From: Legionella genomosp. 1 | GTDB taxonomy: Bacteria; Pseudomonadota; Gammaproteobacteria; Legionellales; Legionellaceae | Assembly: GCA_945878975.1 (NCBI GenBank) | Contig: CAMCUM010000005.1 | Location: 18,654-82,653, forward strand | Direction: 5' to 3' | Length of the DNA: 64,000 bases | Part shown: piece by piece, positions 26,125 to 38,933 of the stretch | Layout of the letters: each line of letters starts with the position of its first letter | Position numbering within the stretch: position 1 is the stretch's first letter | The notes under the pieces: generated by a model | What the model saw: the letters and a program-made list of their open reading frames with translations, nothing else | What the model was told of the DNA's origin: nothing | Database searches by the model: none | Position numbers and translations under genes: made by a program

Positions 26125-26787
26125 TCAAATAATATCCCTAGTCGTACTTGATGCAGGACAAAATACCCCTTGATAAGGAATGCTTCCCAAAAACGGATAA
26201 GCCAACCAGTGTTGCAATGTTTGCAAATTCTCAGCCTGTGCAAGCATATTAGGATCTAGGAAATTTGCAATCCAACCATGACAGGGAATATGTTGCTTTC
26301 GCAACGCGTAGGCCGTTAAAAGCGCATGATTCATACAACCCAAACGCATGCCCACTACGAGCAATACTGGCATTCGGGTTTGCACCAAAAAATCAAGCCA
26401 AGTCTCTTGTTCATTCAACGGCACCAATAAACCACCTGCCCCTTCGACCAGTAAATAATCCAAATCAGTTTTGGGGTAGGCCTCGTAAAAACTTTTTATC
26501 TTTGCCGCAGTGAACGCAACACCCTCCTCTGCAGCAGCTAAATTAGGGGATATCGGCGAACGCAAGGTCAAATGATTGATAGCGGATGGATTGTTACCAT
26601 TGGCTTTCTCTAAACGCTGTACATCGTCATTCACCCAAACGCCCTGCTTTAAGTGACATCCACTCGCGATAGGTTTTAATGCGCGGGCGCGCATCTTTTG
26701 TTGGTGGAGATATTGCAACAGTGCTACCGTCACATAAGTCTTACCACAATCAGTATCGGTCCCAGTGATAAAATAGGATTTGATCAT
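26125..26787 (-). CDS. bioD: Dethiobiotin synthetase
   Basis: ATP-dependent ring closure of DAPA to dethiobiotin. The P-loop TGTDTDCGKTYV at residue 7, KPIASGC near 40, the LLVEGAGGLLVPL strand near 112 and the C-terminal GWIANFLDP are typical. 220 residues. Its ATG overlaps the bioH stop (ATGA). Last gene of the guaB-guaA-bioF-bioH-bioD run. The 149 bases downstream hold a 20-base stretch at 26058-26077 that matches 34162-34181 at 18 positions. Confidence 0.95.
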   Translation of the reverse strand: MIKSYFITGTDTDCGKTYVTVALLQYLHQQKMRARALKPIASGCHLKQGVWVNDDVQRLEKANGNNPSAINHLTLRSPISPNLAAAEEGVAFTAAKIKSFYEAYPKTDLDYLLVEGAGGLLVPLNEQETWLDFLVQTRMPVLLVVGMRLGCMNHALLTAYALRKQHIPCHGWIANFLDPNMLAQAENLQTLQHWLAYPFLGSIPYQGVFCPASSTTRDII

Positions 26788-27551
26788 CCTTGCTCCTTAA
26801 TCCAATCTATAAACGCCGCGCGATGCGATAAAAAGGGCATATGCCCGGCATGCGGCAATAACGTATAATGAAAATGCGGATACGCTTGCTGTAACACAGG
26901 CAGCGTTTTACGCGGCACAATCCTATCCAATCGCCCAAACAAATAAGCAACCGGCATAGTCAACTGCGCCAAATGAGCCCGCAAATCCCAATTTTTCAAG
27001 ACCATCAAACCTTCAAACAGGCCGATTTGACAATCGTCAGCCAAATCTAAGCTACTTACGTGCCGTGGGGCGTCGAAACTGCCGTTCTCATCCCACGTCA
27101 TTCCCTCTGGCAACTGCGCTTGCACAAATCTTTGGCGAGTCATTTGTGGTGCCGCAGCAAAATCTTGATAGAAAAAATCTAAAGTCTCAAGTGCTATCCC
27201 AGCCCAATCCTCGGTACGTATAAAATACGGGGTTGAAGCAATCTGCAGTAATTTTTTGATGCGTTGCGGCGCTTCAGATGCCAAGCGCGTGGCAAATAAT
27301 CCGCCTAAGGACCAACCTGCTATAGTAAAAGGCTCAGGAACTGCATCCAATAATTGCGCCTTAAACTCAGACCAGTCCAGCATGGGGCTCTCACCAAACC
27401 CAGGTAAATCCACCAAAAAAATCTGATAAGCTTGGGGTAAGACCAACAAATCCGGCAAAATCGTCTGCCAAATATGCCTATCAAACCCCCAGCCATGCAA
27501 GAGTACCAAGGGTGCGCCACTGCCATAAGTTTGAATAGCCAAGCGACTCAT
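26784..27551 (-). CDS. bioH: Pimeloyl-ACP methyl ester carboxylesterase
   Basis: Alpha/beta hydrolase that removes the methyl group from pimeloyl-ACP methyl ester, ending the pimelate branch of biotin synthesis. LVLLHGWGFDRHIW near the N-terminus (oxyanion hole), nucleophile Ser in GWSLGG near residue 80, the Asp in FGRLDRIVP near 205 and the His in LPHAGHMPF near 235 complete the triad. 255 residues, like E. coli BioH. ATGA overlaps on both sides link it to bioF and bioD. Confidence 0.94.
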   Translation of the reverse strand: MSRLAIQTYGSGAPLVLLHGWGFDRHIWQTILPDLLVLPQAYQIFLVDLPGFGESPMLDWSEFKAQLLDAVPEPFTIAGWSLGGLFATRLASEAPQRIKKLLQIASTPYFIRTEDWAGIALETLDFFYQDFAAAPQMTRQRFVQAQLPEGMTWDENGSFDAPRHVSSLDLADDCQIGLFEGLMVLKNWDLRAHLAQLTMPVAYLFGRLDRIVPRKTLPVLQQAYPHFHYTLLPHAGHMPFLSHRAAFIDWIKEQG

Positions 27552-28671
27552 GCTTGCAGTACCTGAAATAAGTGGTCAATGTCCCCCAGGCTATGCTGGT
27601 AATTCAAAATAACGCGCAAACCCGTATCCTGTTTGCTCACAGTCGGTTGACGAATAGGAAAGCAGCGGATCTGCTGCGCTTGTAAAGCTTGTGCCGTAGA
27701 CAGAGCCAAATGGGGGCAACCCAATTGTAATTGCTGAATAGGAGACAATGAATCGCGCCAGCGTAAACCACTCGCTAGCGCGCGTTGACGAAAATAACCA
27801 ATCAAATCTAGCAAATGAGCACGCCTGTCATCAGCGTCTCGTACCATCGCCAAGACTTCTGATAAGCCATAAGCAAATGCCGGACTGATTGCGGTAGAAT
27901 ACACCGGTTGACGCGTCGCCTGCAGCAGCGCATCAATCCACATAGATTTGCCCGCCACAATCGCACCAGAACCGCTCATTGCTTTACCAAATGGGATAAC
28001 ACGTAGTGGCACGTCTTCTTGGTTTAAACCAGCAGCCACGACACCGCCCATCCCCTGCGGGCCCATCACACCAAAACCATGTGCTTCATCTACGATGAAG
28101 CAAGCGTCTTTGCCTTTTAGCAAAGCCGCAATGTCAGACAATGGCGGCTGCAAACCACTCATACTGAAAGTTGACTCCGTCAATACCGCAACCGGCCCCG
28201 TACACTGCGCCAATTTTTGCTGTAAATCATTCAGATCATTGTGTAAAAAGCGGGTGTATCTTGCATTGCCCAGTCCTAATCCATCATAAATAGAAGCATG
28301 AATGGCTTTATCGATCAGTACATGCAGACCAAAGTGCACCAACAGACTGACCACACTGAGGTTTGCAACATAACCAGATGAAAACAACAAACAGTCGTCC
28401 ACACCCAAGGCCTGTGCAAAAGATTGTTCTAATAAACGATGGGTAGGATGATACCCACAGAGTACCATCGACCCCCCACTGCCTGCTGGATAACGCTGAA
28501 AACCGGTGCGATACGCAGCGCGTACCCGGGCGTCATCAGCTAAAGAGAGATAATCATTGCAAGAAAAATCCAAGCATTTTTCTTGCGGGTTGGATATCAC
28601 ACGTGTGCGATACAAACCTTGCTGTTTGCGATCTGCAAGATAATCCGTTAATTTTTGTGAAATCGACTCGG

Positions 28672-28675
<4 letters not shown>
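27548..28675 (-). CDS. bioF: 8-amino-7-oxononanoate synthase
   Basis: PLP-dependent condensation of pimeloyl-ACP with alanine. Signatures: [13 protein letters not shown] near the N-terminus, [14 protein letters not shown] near residue 105, [13 protein letters not shown] near 195 and the PLP-Lys region [14 protein letters not shown] near 230. About 375 residues. I start at ATG 28675, which overlaps the guaA stop by 4 bases, rather than at the GTG two codons upstream. The other biotin genes (bioA, bioB, bioC) are not in the window. Confidence 0.96.
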
Positions 28676-31765
<3,090 letters not shown>

Positions 31766-31805
31766 TCATAACTAAAAAAATATCCAGAAATCTGTGCGAA
31801 TATAA

Positions 31806-31834
31806 AGTAGATTGGGCCTTAGCTCAAACTACAT
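31806..31834. repeat. Degenerate copy of the TTGGGC-GCCCAA repeat
   Basis: GTAGATTGGGCCTTAGCTCA followed by AACTACATT is a decayed copy of the element at 37537-37638 and 44135-44177 (consensus GTAGGTTGGGC...GCCCAAC). It lies in the guaB-minD divergent gap. Confidence 0.45.
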
Positions 31835-31855
31835 TAAATTCATGTATGACGCCTA

Positions 31856-31885
31856 TTGAATTGATAACCTAATAGCGTGTAGACT
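31856..31885 (+). promoter_or_regulatory. Candidate sigma-70 promoter for minDE
   Basis: TTGAAT (31856-31861) and TAGACT (31880-31885) are separated by 18 bases, placing a transcript start near 31892, about 35 bases before the minD TTG. Reasonable but not strong boxes. Confidence 0.35.
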
Positions 31886-31926
31886 AATCCCTAATTGATT
31901 TTTAAAGAAAAATAGAGGAGCGTGTT

Positions 31927-32757
31927 TTGGCTAATATTATTGTGATCACCTCTGGCAAAGGGGGCGTTGGAAAGACCACATCCTCTGCGGCATTGTCAAC
32001 TGGGTTGGCTATGCGTGGCCATAAGACGGTCGTCATTGATTTTGATATTGGATTAAGGAATCTTGACCTCATCATGGGCTGTGAACGCCGAGTTGTGTAT
32101 GATTTTATCAATATCATCAACGGGGAAGCGACTATCCGCCAAACGCTCATCAAGGATAAACGGATCCCTGATTTGTATATCCTGCCAGCGTCACAAACGC
32201 GCGACAAAGATGCACTCACCTTAGAAGGCGTGCAAAAAGTCCTTGAAGATCTGGCGAAAGAATTTGAATACATCATTTGCGATTCACCCGCAGGCATCGA
32301 ATCTGGCGCATTGATGGCGATGCATTTTGCAGACCACGCTATCATTGTGACGAACCCTGAAGTATCGTCCGTTCGCGACTCCGATCGTATCCTTGGTATT
32401 TTATCCAGCAAAACCAAGCGTGCAATGGAAGGCAAAGAACCCATTAAAGAGCATTTGCTCTTAACACGCTACAATCCAGAACGCGTAGAACGAGGGGATA
32501 TGTTGTCTGTCCAAGACGTACAAGATATTCTTGCCATTCCCTTAATCGGCATCATTCCAGAGTCGAAAGCCGTCCTCAAAGCATCTAATACCGGCACGCC
32601 CGTGATCTTAGATGAAGAAAGTGATGCAGGTGCGGCCTATCAAGATGCTATCGCACGTTTCTTGGGAGAAGATCGACCCATGCGATTCATCAATGTAGAA
32701 CGCAAAAATATATTTCAGCGTTTGTTTGGTAAACACAGGGAGGATGCCAAAGCATGA
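31927..32757 (+). CDS. minD: Septum site-determining ATPase MinD
   Basis: Membrane-cycling ATPase that positions the division site. Deviant Walker A SGKGGVGKTTSSAAL, VVIDFDIGLRNLDLIMGCERR, CDSPAGIESGAL and TNPEVSSVRDSDRILG are all intact, and a C-terminal amphipathic membrane-targeting helix follows (RKNIFQRLFGK). 276 residues. The start is TTG 31927, with GAGGAG upstream, so the initiator is a weak codon. ATGA overlap with minE. The third member, minC, is not upstream as it is in E. coli. Confidence 0.96.
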   Translation: MANIIVITSGKGGVGKTTSSAALSTGLAMRGHKTVVIDFDIGLRNLDLIMGCERRVVYDFINIINGEATIRQTLIKDKRIPDLYILPASQTRDKDALTLEGVQKVLEDLAKEFEYIICDSPAGIESGALMAMHFADHAIIVTNPEVSSVRDSDRILGILSSKTKRAMEGKEPIKEHLLLTRYNPERVERGDMLSVQDVQDILAIPLIGIIPESKAVLKASNTGTPVILDEESDAGAAYQDAIARFLGEDRPMRFINVERKNIFQRLFGKHREDAKA

Positions 32758-33041
32758 GTCTTTTCAAATACCTTCGTAAACGAAAACCTTCGACTGCGTC
32801 TGTTGCCAAAGAGCGCTTGCAAATAATCATTTCGCATGAACGTTCCAAACACAACACCCCAGATTGTTTACCTAAACTGACAGATTTACCCAAAATGCAA
32901 GAGGAAATCCTAAACGTCATTGCCAAGTATATCCCAATCGACCGTGAGAAAGTCAGTGTCAATTTGGAACGCTTAGGTGATAGCGCTATTTTAGAATTGA
33001 ATTTTTCTATGGTAGATAAAGTGACGGAAGCAGTAGAATAA
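32754..33041 (+). CDS. minE: Cell division topological specificity factor MinE
   Basis: Stimulates MinD ATPase to drive pole-to-pole oscillation. The N-terminal membrane-targeting segment (SLFKYLRKRKPSTASVAKER), the MinD-contact region (RLQIIISHERSKH) and the dimerisation beta-domain (YIPIDREKVSVNLERLG) are present. 95 residues against 88 in E. coli. Coupled to minD by a 4-base overlap. A palindromic repeat follows its stop. Confidence 0.95.
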   Translation: MSLFKYLRKRKPSTASVAKERLQIIISHERSKHNTPDCLPKLTDLPKMQEEILNVIAKYIPIDREKVSVNLERLGDSAILELNFSMVDKVTEAVE

Positions 33042-33083
33042 AAGAACCGATAAAACCATAACTCTCCCGCGGGCAGTCTTGAG

Positions 33084-33184
33084 GATCCCCTCATCCGCCC
33101 TGCCGGGCACCTTCTCCTTAGGTGCTACCCTGTGAACAGCGTAGGCCCCCTGGGGAAGGTGCCCGAATGGCAGATGACGGGATC
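33084..33184. repeat. Long palindromic repeat after minE
   Basis: Arms 33084-33117 and 33152-33184 are imperfect inverted copies sharing CATC-x-GCC, GGGCACCTTC and the outer GATCCC. A CCTCATCCGCCC core links it to 15898-16016. It separates minE from the convergent DUF1189-like gene. Confidence 0.8.
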
Positions 33185-33211
33185 TCCCAGTACTTTGTAA
33201 CCCATCCTGAA

Positions 33212-34093
33212 CTATGCCAATACCATCTGCTTACTTTCACGTTTTAAACACAAAATAGCGTAACAAAAGTACAGAGAAATGCTTGCTAGTAAATACAAAC
33301 CCATCAGAGGTAATTGACCAAAACTTAGGCTCATAATAAATATGCTCACACCAGAGCCAGACGAGACCAACAATAAGCGATAACTGTTTCCAAAACTAAT
33401 TTTATAGTTTAAAAACATATGGGCAACCACTTTTGCTAAAATTGCTACAAATAGCAATAACACAGTAAATATGCCATATAAAAACCCCACTAAAGAAGGA
33501 TAAATGGAAAAGAGAAAATACCATTTTGTTTGACCAATACCCGCTTGCTCAAGCCATGCACCTCCCGAAAACGAACCTGACTGAATCTCTGCGAAAGGTT
33601 GCATGGTTACATCTTTAGAATGCAAATTATCACTCTCGAACGGCGTATCCTTAAAAAAAGAAGGTGCTGGCATTCTACTGTAATAACAATCAGCCGTAAT
33701 AAACAACATCCAATGTGGATAGGCATAATTCACTTCCGTCAAATTCACTTTATCGTCCACTACTATGACCACATCACCATTTTTGTTTTTTATCAAATAA
33801 GGCATGAAAGAGTCGAATGACAGTTTACCGTTTTTGATTTCAAATTGAGGCATTTTTTGCAAAGGGAATATGATCTGATCATCAAAATAAGCATTCAACA
33901 TAAGTATAGATTTGATACTCAATGGTATCACGGCAATCGCGATAACAAGAAAAAAATATGCCAAGCCAAACCCGCGCCAGCGCTTACCAACATCAACATA
34001 AAGTCGACTGGAATAAAATGCCAGGTACAAAGCTTCCCAGTATTTAAAAACGCGGCGATCCATGGCATTTAGATTTGTTTTATTATTTTTCAT
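33212..34093 (-). CDS. DUF1189-like integral membrane protein
   Basis: 293 residues. FYSSRLYVDVGKRWRGFGL near residue 27, immediately before a membrane helix ending IPLSIKSI, is the pattern I associate with DUF1189 proteins. One N-terminal helix, a soluble domain of about 130 residues (70-200), then about 4 C-terminal helices. The function of this family is unknown. Start 34093 has only a weak AAG-rich site; an internal ATG at 34063 is an alternative. Monocistronic, divergent from gatCAB. Confidence 0.65.
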   Translation of the reverse strand: MKNNKTNLNAMDRRVFKYWEALYLAFYSSRLYVDVGKRWRGFGLAYFFLVIAIAVIPLSIKSILMLNAYFDDQIIFPLQKMPQFEIKNGKLSFDSFMPYLIKNKNGDVVIVVDDKVNLTEVNYAYPHWMLFITADCYYSRMPAPSFFKDTPFESDNLHSKDVTMQPFAEIQSGSFSGGAWLEQAGIGQTKWYFLFSIYPSLVGFLYGIFTVLLLFVAILAKVVAHMFLNYKISFGNSYRLLLVSSGSGVSIFIMSLSFGQLPLMGLYLLASISLYFCYAILCLKRESKQMVLA

Positions 34094-34223
34094 GCGTTAT
34101 CATCTTAAGTTATAAAAGATAAAATGATTATGCTATAAACGGAGTCTATTAACAATTAACTAGTACATTGACAGGAACGGTCTTGCTCGAATTCCTGCGT
34201 CGAAATTACTAAATGGAATAAAC

Positions 34224-34511
34224 ATGGCTATTACCACTAAACAACTCGAACATATTGCGCACTTAGCCTATTTAGATGTGGAGGACGTCGCACGTCAATT
34301 ACAGGAATGTCGTGCCATCATTGAAGATATCCAACATCTCCAAACCGTCGATACTACCCATGTTTCCCCCTTGCAACACCCTACTTCAGTCACCCAATAT
34401 TTACGCCCGGATAGTCGGGTGATCGTGCCAAACATCCATGATCTCGAACAAACTGCACCAGAATTTGTTGACTGTGTATACAAAGTACCTCTTATAATGA
34501 AAGGCTCCTAA
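34224..34511 (+). CDS. gatC: Asp/Glu-tRNA(Asn/Gln) amidotransferase subunit C
   Basis: Small scaffold subunit of the GatCAB amidotransferase. The N-terminal helix [10 protein letters not shown], the [20 protein letters not shown] region and the C-terminal [15 protein letters not shown] wrap around GatA in known structures. 95 residues. First of gatC-gatA-gatB, 1 base before gatA. Confidence 0.95.
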   Translation: MAITTKQLEHIAHLAYLDVEDVARQLQECRAIIEDIQHLQTVDTTHVSPLQHPTSVTQYLRPDSRVIVPNIHDLEQTAPEFVDCVYKVPLIMKGS

Positions 34512-34512
34512 T

Positions 34513-35988
34513 ATGCTACATCACCTCAGTTTAAGTGCTTTAAGCCAAGCGTTACAAAGCAAAAAGATTTCTGCTGTTGAATTGTGTATGCATTATTTAA
34601 ATCGCATCTCTGCATTTCAACCATTGAACGCATTCATCAGCATCGACGAAGAACAAGCCATCCTGTCTGCCAAACATGCTGATCAACGTATTCATCAAGG
34701 CTTAGCATCTCCCTTGACGGGCTTGCCTATGGCACATAAAGACAATATTTGCACACGAAATGCACTCACCACTTGTGGTTCTAAGATGTTGGCCAACTTT
34801 AGAGCGCCTTATGATGCAACGGTCGTAAAGCGTTTGAACGCTGAAGGTTGTGTTGTACTGGGAAAAACCAATCTTGATGAATTTGCGATGGGCTCTTCCA
34901 ATGAAACCAGTTTTTTTGGTCCAGTTGCCAATCCATGGCAACGAAATACGGTGCCTGGTGGGTCGTCCGGTGGATCAGCAGCAGCGGTAGCAGCACGCTT
35001 GGTTCCTTTTGCCACAGGCTCCGATACAGGTGGTTCCATTCGCCAGCCTGCGGCACTCTGTGGTGTCAGTGGACTCAAACCCACTTACGGTTTGGTATCC
35101 CGCTATGGTTTGGTCGCTTACGCTTCTAGTTTTGATCAAATTGGCTTAATCGCCGCAAGTGCTGAAGATCTCGCGTTTACATTACCGGCTATTGCTGGCT
35201 TCGATGAATTAGACTCTACCTCCATTGCCTATAAAATTCCCAATTATATGGACACATTGAACCAATCTATTCGCTCTATAAAAATTGGTCTACCGTCCTG
35301 TTTTTTTCATCCGGAGGTGGATCAGACTATCCAATCTGCGGTTTGGAAGGCCATTGATGTCTTGAAGCAAGCTGGCGCGGAATTTGTCGAAGTGGATTTG
35401 AAGCACTATGCGCATTGGATCTCCTGTTATTACGCTTTGGCTTGGGCCGAAGCCTCTTCTAATCTGTCACGTTATGATGGCATTCGATTTGGCCACCGCA
35501 GCAAACATGCCGCGAACTTACGTGAATTAATCACCCATTCTAGAGCAGAAGGATTTGGATCCGAGGTCAAAAGACGGATTCTAACCGGCACCTATATTCT
35601 AGCTTCAGAAAACTTTGAGACACATTATCTGCAAGCACAAAAAGTGCGTCATTTGATTAGCCTAGAACTACAAGAAATGCTGTCATACGTTGATGTATTG
35701 CTTGGGCCTACTACGCCCACGGTTGCATTCCCAATCGGCGCATCAACTTCCAATCCATTGATTTGCCAGTTATCCGATATTTTTACCGTTGCAGCCAATT
35801 TGGCCGGCCTGCCTGCGCTTTCGATTCCGATTGGTTTTCAAAACAATTTACCGATTGGAATGCAATTAATTGGTTCTCACTTTTCTGAGGCCACTTTGTT
35901 ACAAATCGCACACGCTTATCAAAAAGATACAGATTGGCATAATAGGATTCCCCCTGATCATGCGTCTGATCAAACAGGAGCAGAATAA
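34513..35988 (+). CDS. gatA: Asp/Glu-tRNA(Asn/Gln) amidotransferase subunit A
   Basis: Amidase that frees ammonia from glutamine for transamidation of misacylated tRNA. The Ser-cis-Ser-Lys triad is complete: Lys76 (MAHKDNI), Ser151 ([14 protein letters not shown]) and Ser175 ([13 protein letters not shown]). 491 residues, normal. Its stop overlaps the gatB start by 1 base (TAATG). Since a true GlnRS is encoded at 3.0-4.7 kb, the likely substrate is Asp-tRNA(Asn). Confidence 0.97.
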   Translation: MLHHLSLSALSQALQSKKISAVELCMHYLNRISAFQPLNAFISIDEEQAILSAKHADQRIHQGLASPLTGLPMAHKDNICTRNALTTCGSKMLANFRAPYDATVVKRLNAEGCVVLGKTNLDEFAMGSSNETSFFGPVANPWQRNTVPGGSSGGSAAAVAARLVPFATGSDTGGSIRQPAALCGVSGLKPTYGLVSRYGLVAYASSFDQIGLIAASAEDLAFTLPAIAGFDELDSTSIAYKIPNYMDTLNQSIRSIKIGLPSCFFHPEVDQTIQSAVWKAIDVLKQAGAEFVEVDLKHYAHWISCYYALAWAEASSNLSRYDGIRFGHRSKHAANLRELITHSRAEGFGSEVKRRILTGTYILASENFETHYLQAQKVRHLISLELQEMLSYVDVLLGPTTPTVAFPIGASTSNPLICQLSDIFTVAANLAGLPALSIPIGFQNNLPIGMQLIGSHFSEATLLQIAHAYQKDTDWHNRIPPDHASDQTGAE

Positions 35989-37415
35989 TGAGCTGGGAAA
36001 CGGTGATTGGACTTGAAGTTCATGCCCAATTGAATACAAAAACCAAATTATTTTCCAATGCACCTACACTCTTTGGAGCCAGCCCAAACTCACAAGCTAA
36101 TATCATTGATGCTGGATTCCCTGGTACCCTGCCTGTATTGAATGAAGCAGCGCTTCACCTAGCGTTGCAATTTGGTATGGCCGTTCAAGGCCAAATCAAT
36201 CAATTGTCTTATTTCGAACGAAAAAATTATTTTTATCCCGATCTACCCAAAGGGTATCAAATCAGTCAATTTCGCCGACCGTTTATTCAAGGTGGCCATA
36301 TTATGATAATAAGCCATCGCGGAGAACCACTACGTGTCACGATTACGCATGCCCATTTGGAAGAAGACGCCGGTAAATTAGTGCATACTTCACATGAAAC
36401 ACAAGTCGATTTAAACCGTGCCGGGGTGCCTTTGCTAGAAATTGTCACGGCTCCTTGTTTGCGTTCTGCTGAAGATGTTGTGATCTACTTAAAAACCTTG
36501 AATCAATTATTACGATTTTTAAATATCTGCGATGGCAATATGCAGGAAGGCTCGTTTCGATGTGATGTAAATTTATCACTCAAACGTCCTGGTACACAAA
36601 CATTAGGAACGCGCGTCGAATTAAAGAATTTAAACTCTTTTCGCTTTATAGAAAAAGCGATATTTTTTGAGCAAAACCGCCAAGCCGCCCTACTGGATAC
36701 ACAACAACCCGTCATTCAAGAAACGCGCTTATATCATGAAGGGACCAACACCACTATCTCCATGCGCGATAAAGAAAATGTCAATGATTATCGATATTTC
36801 CCAGATCCTGATTTGTTACCAGTATTTATTGAAGATAGCTTATTACAACATCTTCAGACTCAAATGCCCGAGCTGCCAGAGCACATCCGGGAGCGCTTAG
36901 AAAAAGATGGCATCACCAACCCAGACGATATCGACTATCTATTATCTTCTCCCGCATTGATACGATTTTACGATGCCTGCAAACAGCACACACAAGCACC
37001 TGTGAAGCTCATGACCAATTGGTTAAAAGGACCTTTAGCAGCTGCGCTCAAAGAACAAAATCAGACCTTTGCCAGCATTACCGTTACCCCTCACCAATTG
37101 GGTAATTTGCTCTCGCGTGTGGCAGAGCGCAGTATTTCCGATAAAGTCGCTAAAGATATCCTACAACAATTATTCACCACTAACCAAGAAGTCGACGCCC
37201 TGATCTCCGGGAGCGGTTACCAGGCTCAAACTTTAGATTTAGAAGCCCTCAAAGCTCAGTTATTCGAGAACTTTCCCAAGCAAATTGCTCAATTCCAAGC
37301 AGGCGATCAAAAAGTGCTGGCCTTTTTAATCGGCCAAGCCATGAAACTCACCAAAGGCCTGGCTGATCCCAAAGAAATCCATGCTTTTTTAGTGGATGCA
37401 TTTAGGGTCGATTAG
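35988..37415 (+). CDS. gatB: Asp/Glu-tRNA(Asn/Gln) amidotransferase subunit B
   Basis: Kinase/transamidase subunit that binds the tRNA and activates the side-chain carboxylate. WETVIGLEVHAQLNTKTKLF, NIIDAGFPGTLPVLN, RKNYFYPDLPKGYQISQ and HLEEDAGKLVH are canonical, and a C-terminal tail domain (about 325-475) ends the protein. 475 residues. Last gene of gatCAB; about 250 bases with a palindromic repeat follow before the MFS gene. Confidence 0.97.
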   Translation: MSWETVIGLEVHAQLNTKTKLFSNAPTLFGASPNSQANIIDAGFPGTLPVLNEAALHLALQFGMAVQGQINQLSYFERKNYFYPDLPKGYQISQFRRPFIQGGHIMIISHRGEPLRVTITHAHLEEDAGKLVHTSHETQVDLNRAGVPLLEIVTAPCLRSAEDVVIYLKTLNQLLRFLNICDGNMQEGSFRCDVNLSLKRPGTQTLGTRVELKNLNSFRFIEKAIFFEQNRQAALLDTQQPVIQETRLYHEGTNTTISMRDKENVNDYRYFPDPDLLPVFIEDSLLQHLQTQMPELPEHIRERLEKDGITNPDDIDYLLSSPALIRFYDACKQHTQAPVKLMTNWLKGPLAAALKEQNQTFASITVTPHQLGNLLSRVAERSISDKVAKDILQQLFTTNQEVDALISGSGYQAQTLDLEALKAQLFENFPKQIAQFQAGDQKVLAFLIGQAMKLTKGLADPKEIHAFLVDAFRVD

Positions 37416-37536
37416 ATTGCAACGATATTTTATGCCTATATAATGAATTTAGTTGGCATTTTATATCAAAATAAAACCATCCAATCCAATCCTTGCAATA
37501 ATATGCCCCCAAAAATAAGATACAATAATTTATATC

Positions 37537-37638
37537 AAATGTAGGTTGGACCTCGGCCCAACAACTGCGCGAAGCGCCACATCATCAAAGTATGGTGTGC
37601 TACCCACGCTTGTTGGGCCAACGGTCCAACCTACATTT
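37537..37638. repeat. Complete TTGGGC-GCCCAA palindromic element
   Basis: Arms 37537-37564 and 37610-37638 are inverted copies (AAATGTAGGTTGGACC and GGCCCAACAA in each) around a 45-base centre. A half-copy is at 44135-44177 and a decayed one at 31806-31834. It ends 27 bases before the MFS start codon and so forms part of its leader. Confidence 0.85.
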
Positions 37639-37664
37639 AAATAAAGATCTAATGTGGAGAAAAA

Positions 37665-38873
37665 ATGTCAACCTCAAGAAGAATGGCGTGGTTTGTTTGG
37701 ATGATCGCATCCCTATTCTATGCGTACCAATACGTCCTCAGGGTGATGCCCAGTATTATGTTAGAAGATATCACCCGACAATTTCATATTGATGCGGCCG
37801 TCTTCGGGCAATTTTCAGGGGTGTATTATATTGGCTACTCTTTGGTCCATTTGCCTATTGGCATCATGTTGGATCGTTTTGGACCAAGAAAAGTGATGTC
37901 AGGATGTATGTTACTGACCGTCATAGGCCTACTGCCAATCATTTTTGCTGATAATTGGATTTACCCCTTGATAGGAAGAGCGCTGATAGGCATAGGTTCT
38001 TCTGCCGCCATCCTGGGGACATTTAAAGTCATACGTTTAGGCTTTCAAGAAAAACAATTTTCCCGAATGCTGAGTCTGTCGGTCACGATAGGTCTGATAG
38101 GTGCTATTTATGGTGGCGGACCGGTGAGTCATATGTGTCATATATTGGGCTATAAAATGGTGGTAGAAATATTTGCTAGCGTGGGGGTTTTACTGGCTTG
38201 CATCACTTATCTTATCGTCCCAGAAGTAACCCCTAATCGCCACGCGTCTGTGATAACCAATGTCAAAAATGTTCTGACTAATAGCAAAGTAATCCTATTG
38301 TGCTGCTTTGCAGGGCTGATGCTGGGACCTTTAGAAGGATTTTCCGATGTATGGGGGCCGGAATTTCTAAAACAAGTATATGGTTTGAATGCCACAACCG
38401 CCAATTACCTCCCTTCTATGGTTTTTATAGGTATGTGTTTCGGCGCACCAGTCCTGAGCTTGATCGCAGAAAAAACCGGATATTATTTGGGAACCGTTAC
38501 AGCAGCTGGCATGGTCATGTTCTTGGTCTTTAGCGCATTGGTTGCTGGTGTACTCACCGTCACGAGTATCAGTATCAGTTTTGTCTTGGTAGGAATATGC
38601 TGTGCATACCAGGTTTTGGCCATTTACAAGGCCTCTACCTATGTAGATGACCATCTCACTGGCCTGACCACGGCCGTGGCAAATATGATCATCATGAGCT
38701 TTGGCTATGCGTTTCATTCGGTGATTGGATATGTGATTACTGCAGCAGGCGGAACGCATGTAACACGCGCATTTATATATGGCGTTGGGGTGATTCCCAT
38801 TGCATTGGCCGTAGGGATCGCAGGATTTTTGTTCCTAGCATATTGGGATAACCGTAGCTCGGGTGTATTGTAG
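37665..38873 (+). CDS. MFS transporter
   Basis: 402 residues, about 12 transmembrane helices. The motif-A loop between helices 2 and 3 is GIMLDRFGPRKVM. The N-terminus (AWFVWMIASLFYAYQYVLRV) resembles a large Legionella/Coxiella group of MFS permeases, some of which (Pht type) import amino acids or nucleosides. The substrate cannot be told here. TGGAG upstream of ATG 37665 supports the start. The stop codon is inside a perfect 20-base hairpin. Confidence 0.85.
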   Translation: MSTSRRMAWFVWMIASLFYAYQYVLRVMPSIMLEDITRQFHIDAAVFGQFSGVYYIGYSLVHLPIGIMLDRFGPRKVMSGCMLLTVIGLLPIIFADNWIYPLIGRALIGIGSSAAILGTFKVIRLGFQEKQFSRMLSLSVTIGLIGAIYGGGPVSHMCHILGYKMVVEIFASVGVLLACITYLIVPEVTPNRHASVITNVKNVLTNSKVILLCCFAGLMLGPLEGFSDVWGPEFLKQVYGLNATTANYLPSMVFIGMCFGAPVLSLIAEKTGYYLGTVTAAGMVMFLVFSALVAGVLTVTSISISFVLVGICCAYQVLAIYKASTYVDDHLTGLTTAVANMIIMSFGYAFHSVIGYVITAAGGTHVTRAFIYGVGVIPIALAVGIAGFLFLAYWDNRSSGVL

Positions 38874-38886
38874 CTCATGCTACAAT
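38867..38886. terminator. Perfect 8-bp hairpin spanning the MFS stop codon
   Basis: ATTGTAGC-TCAT-GCTACAAT. It covers the stop codon of the MFS gene. No T-run follows, so it may be a 3-prime hairpin or a decayed REP rather than a full intrinsic terminator. Confidence 0.35.
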
Positions 38887-38933
38887 ACTGACCCCACCCA
38901 TGCTACAGTTACAGATCGCTGATGGATACGTCG

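Noticed and set aside
35000..35130. Frames of 64-91 codons on both strands within gatA
   Set aside because: They overlap the highly conserved amidase signature; no independent coding signal.
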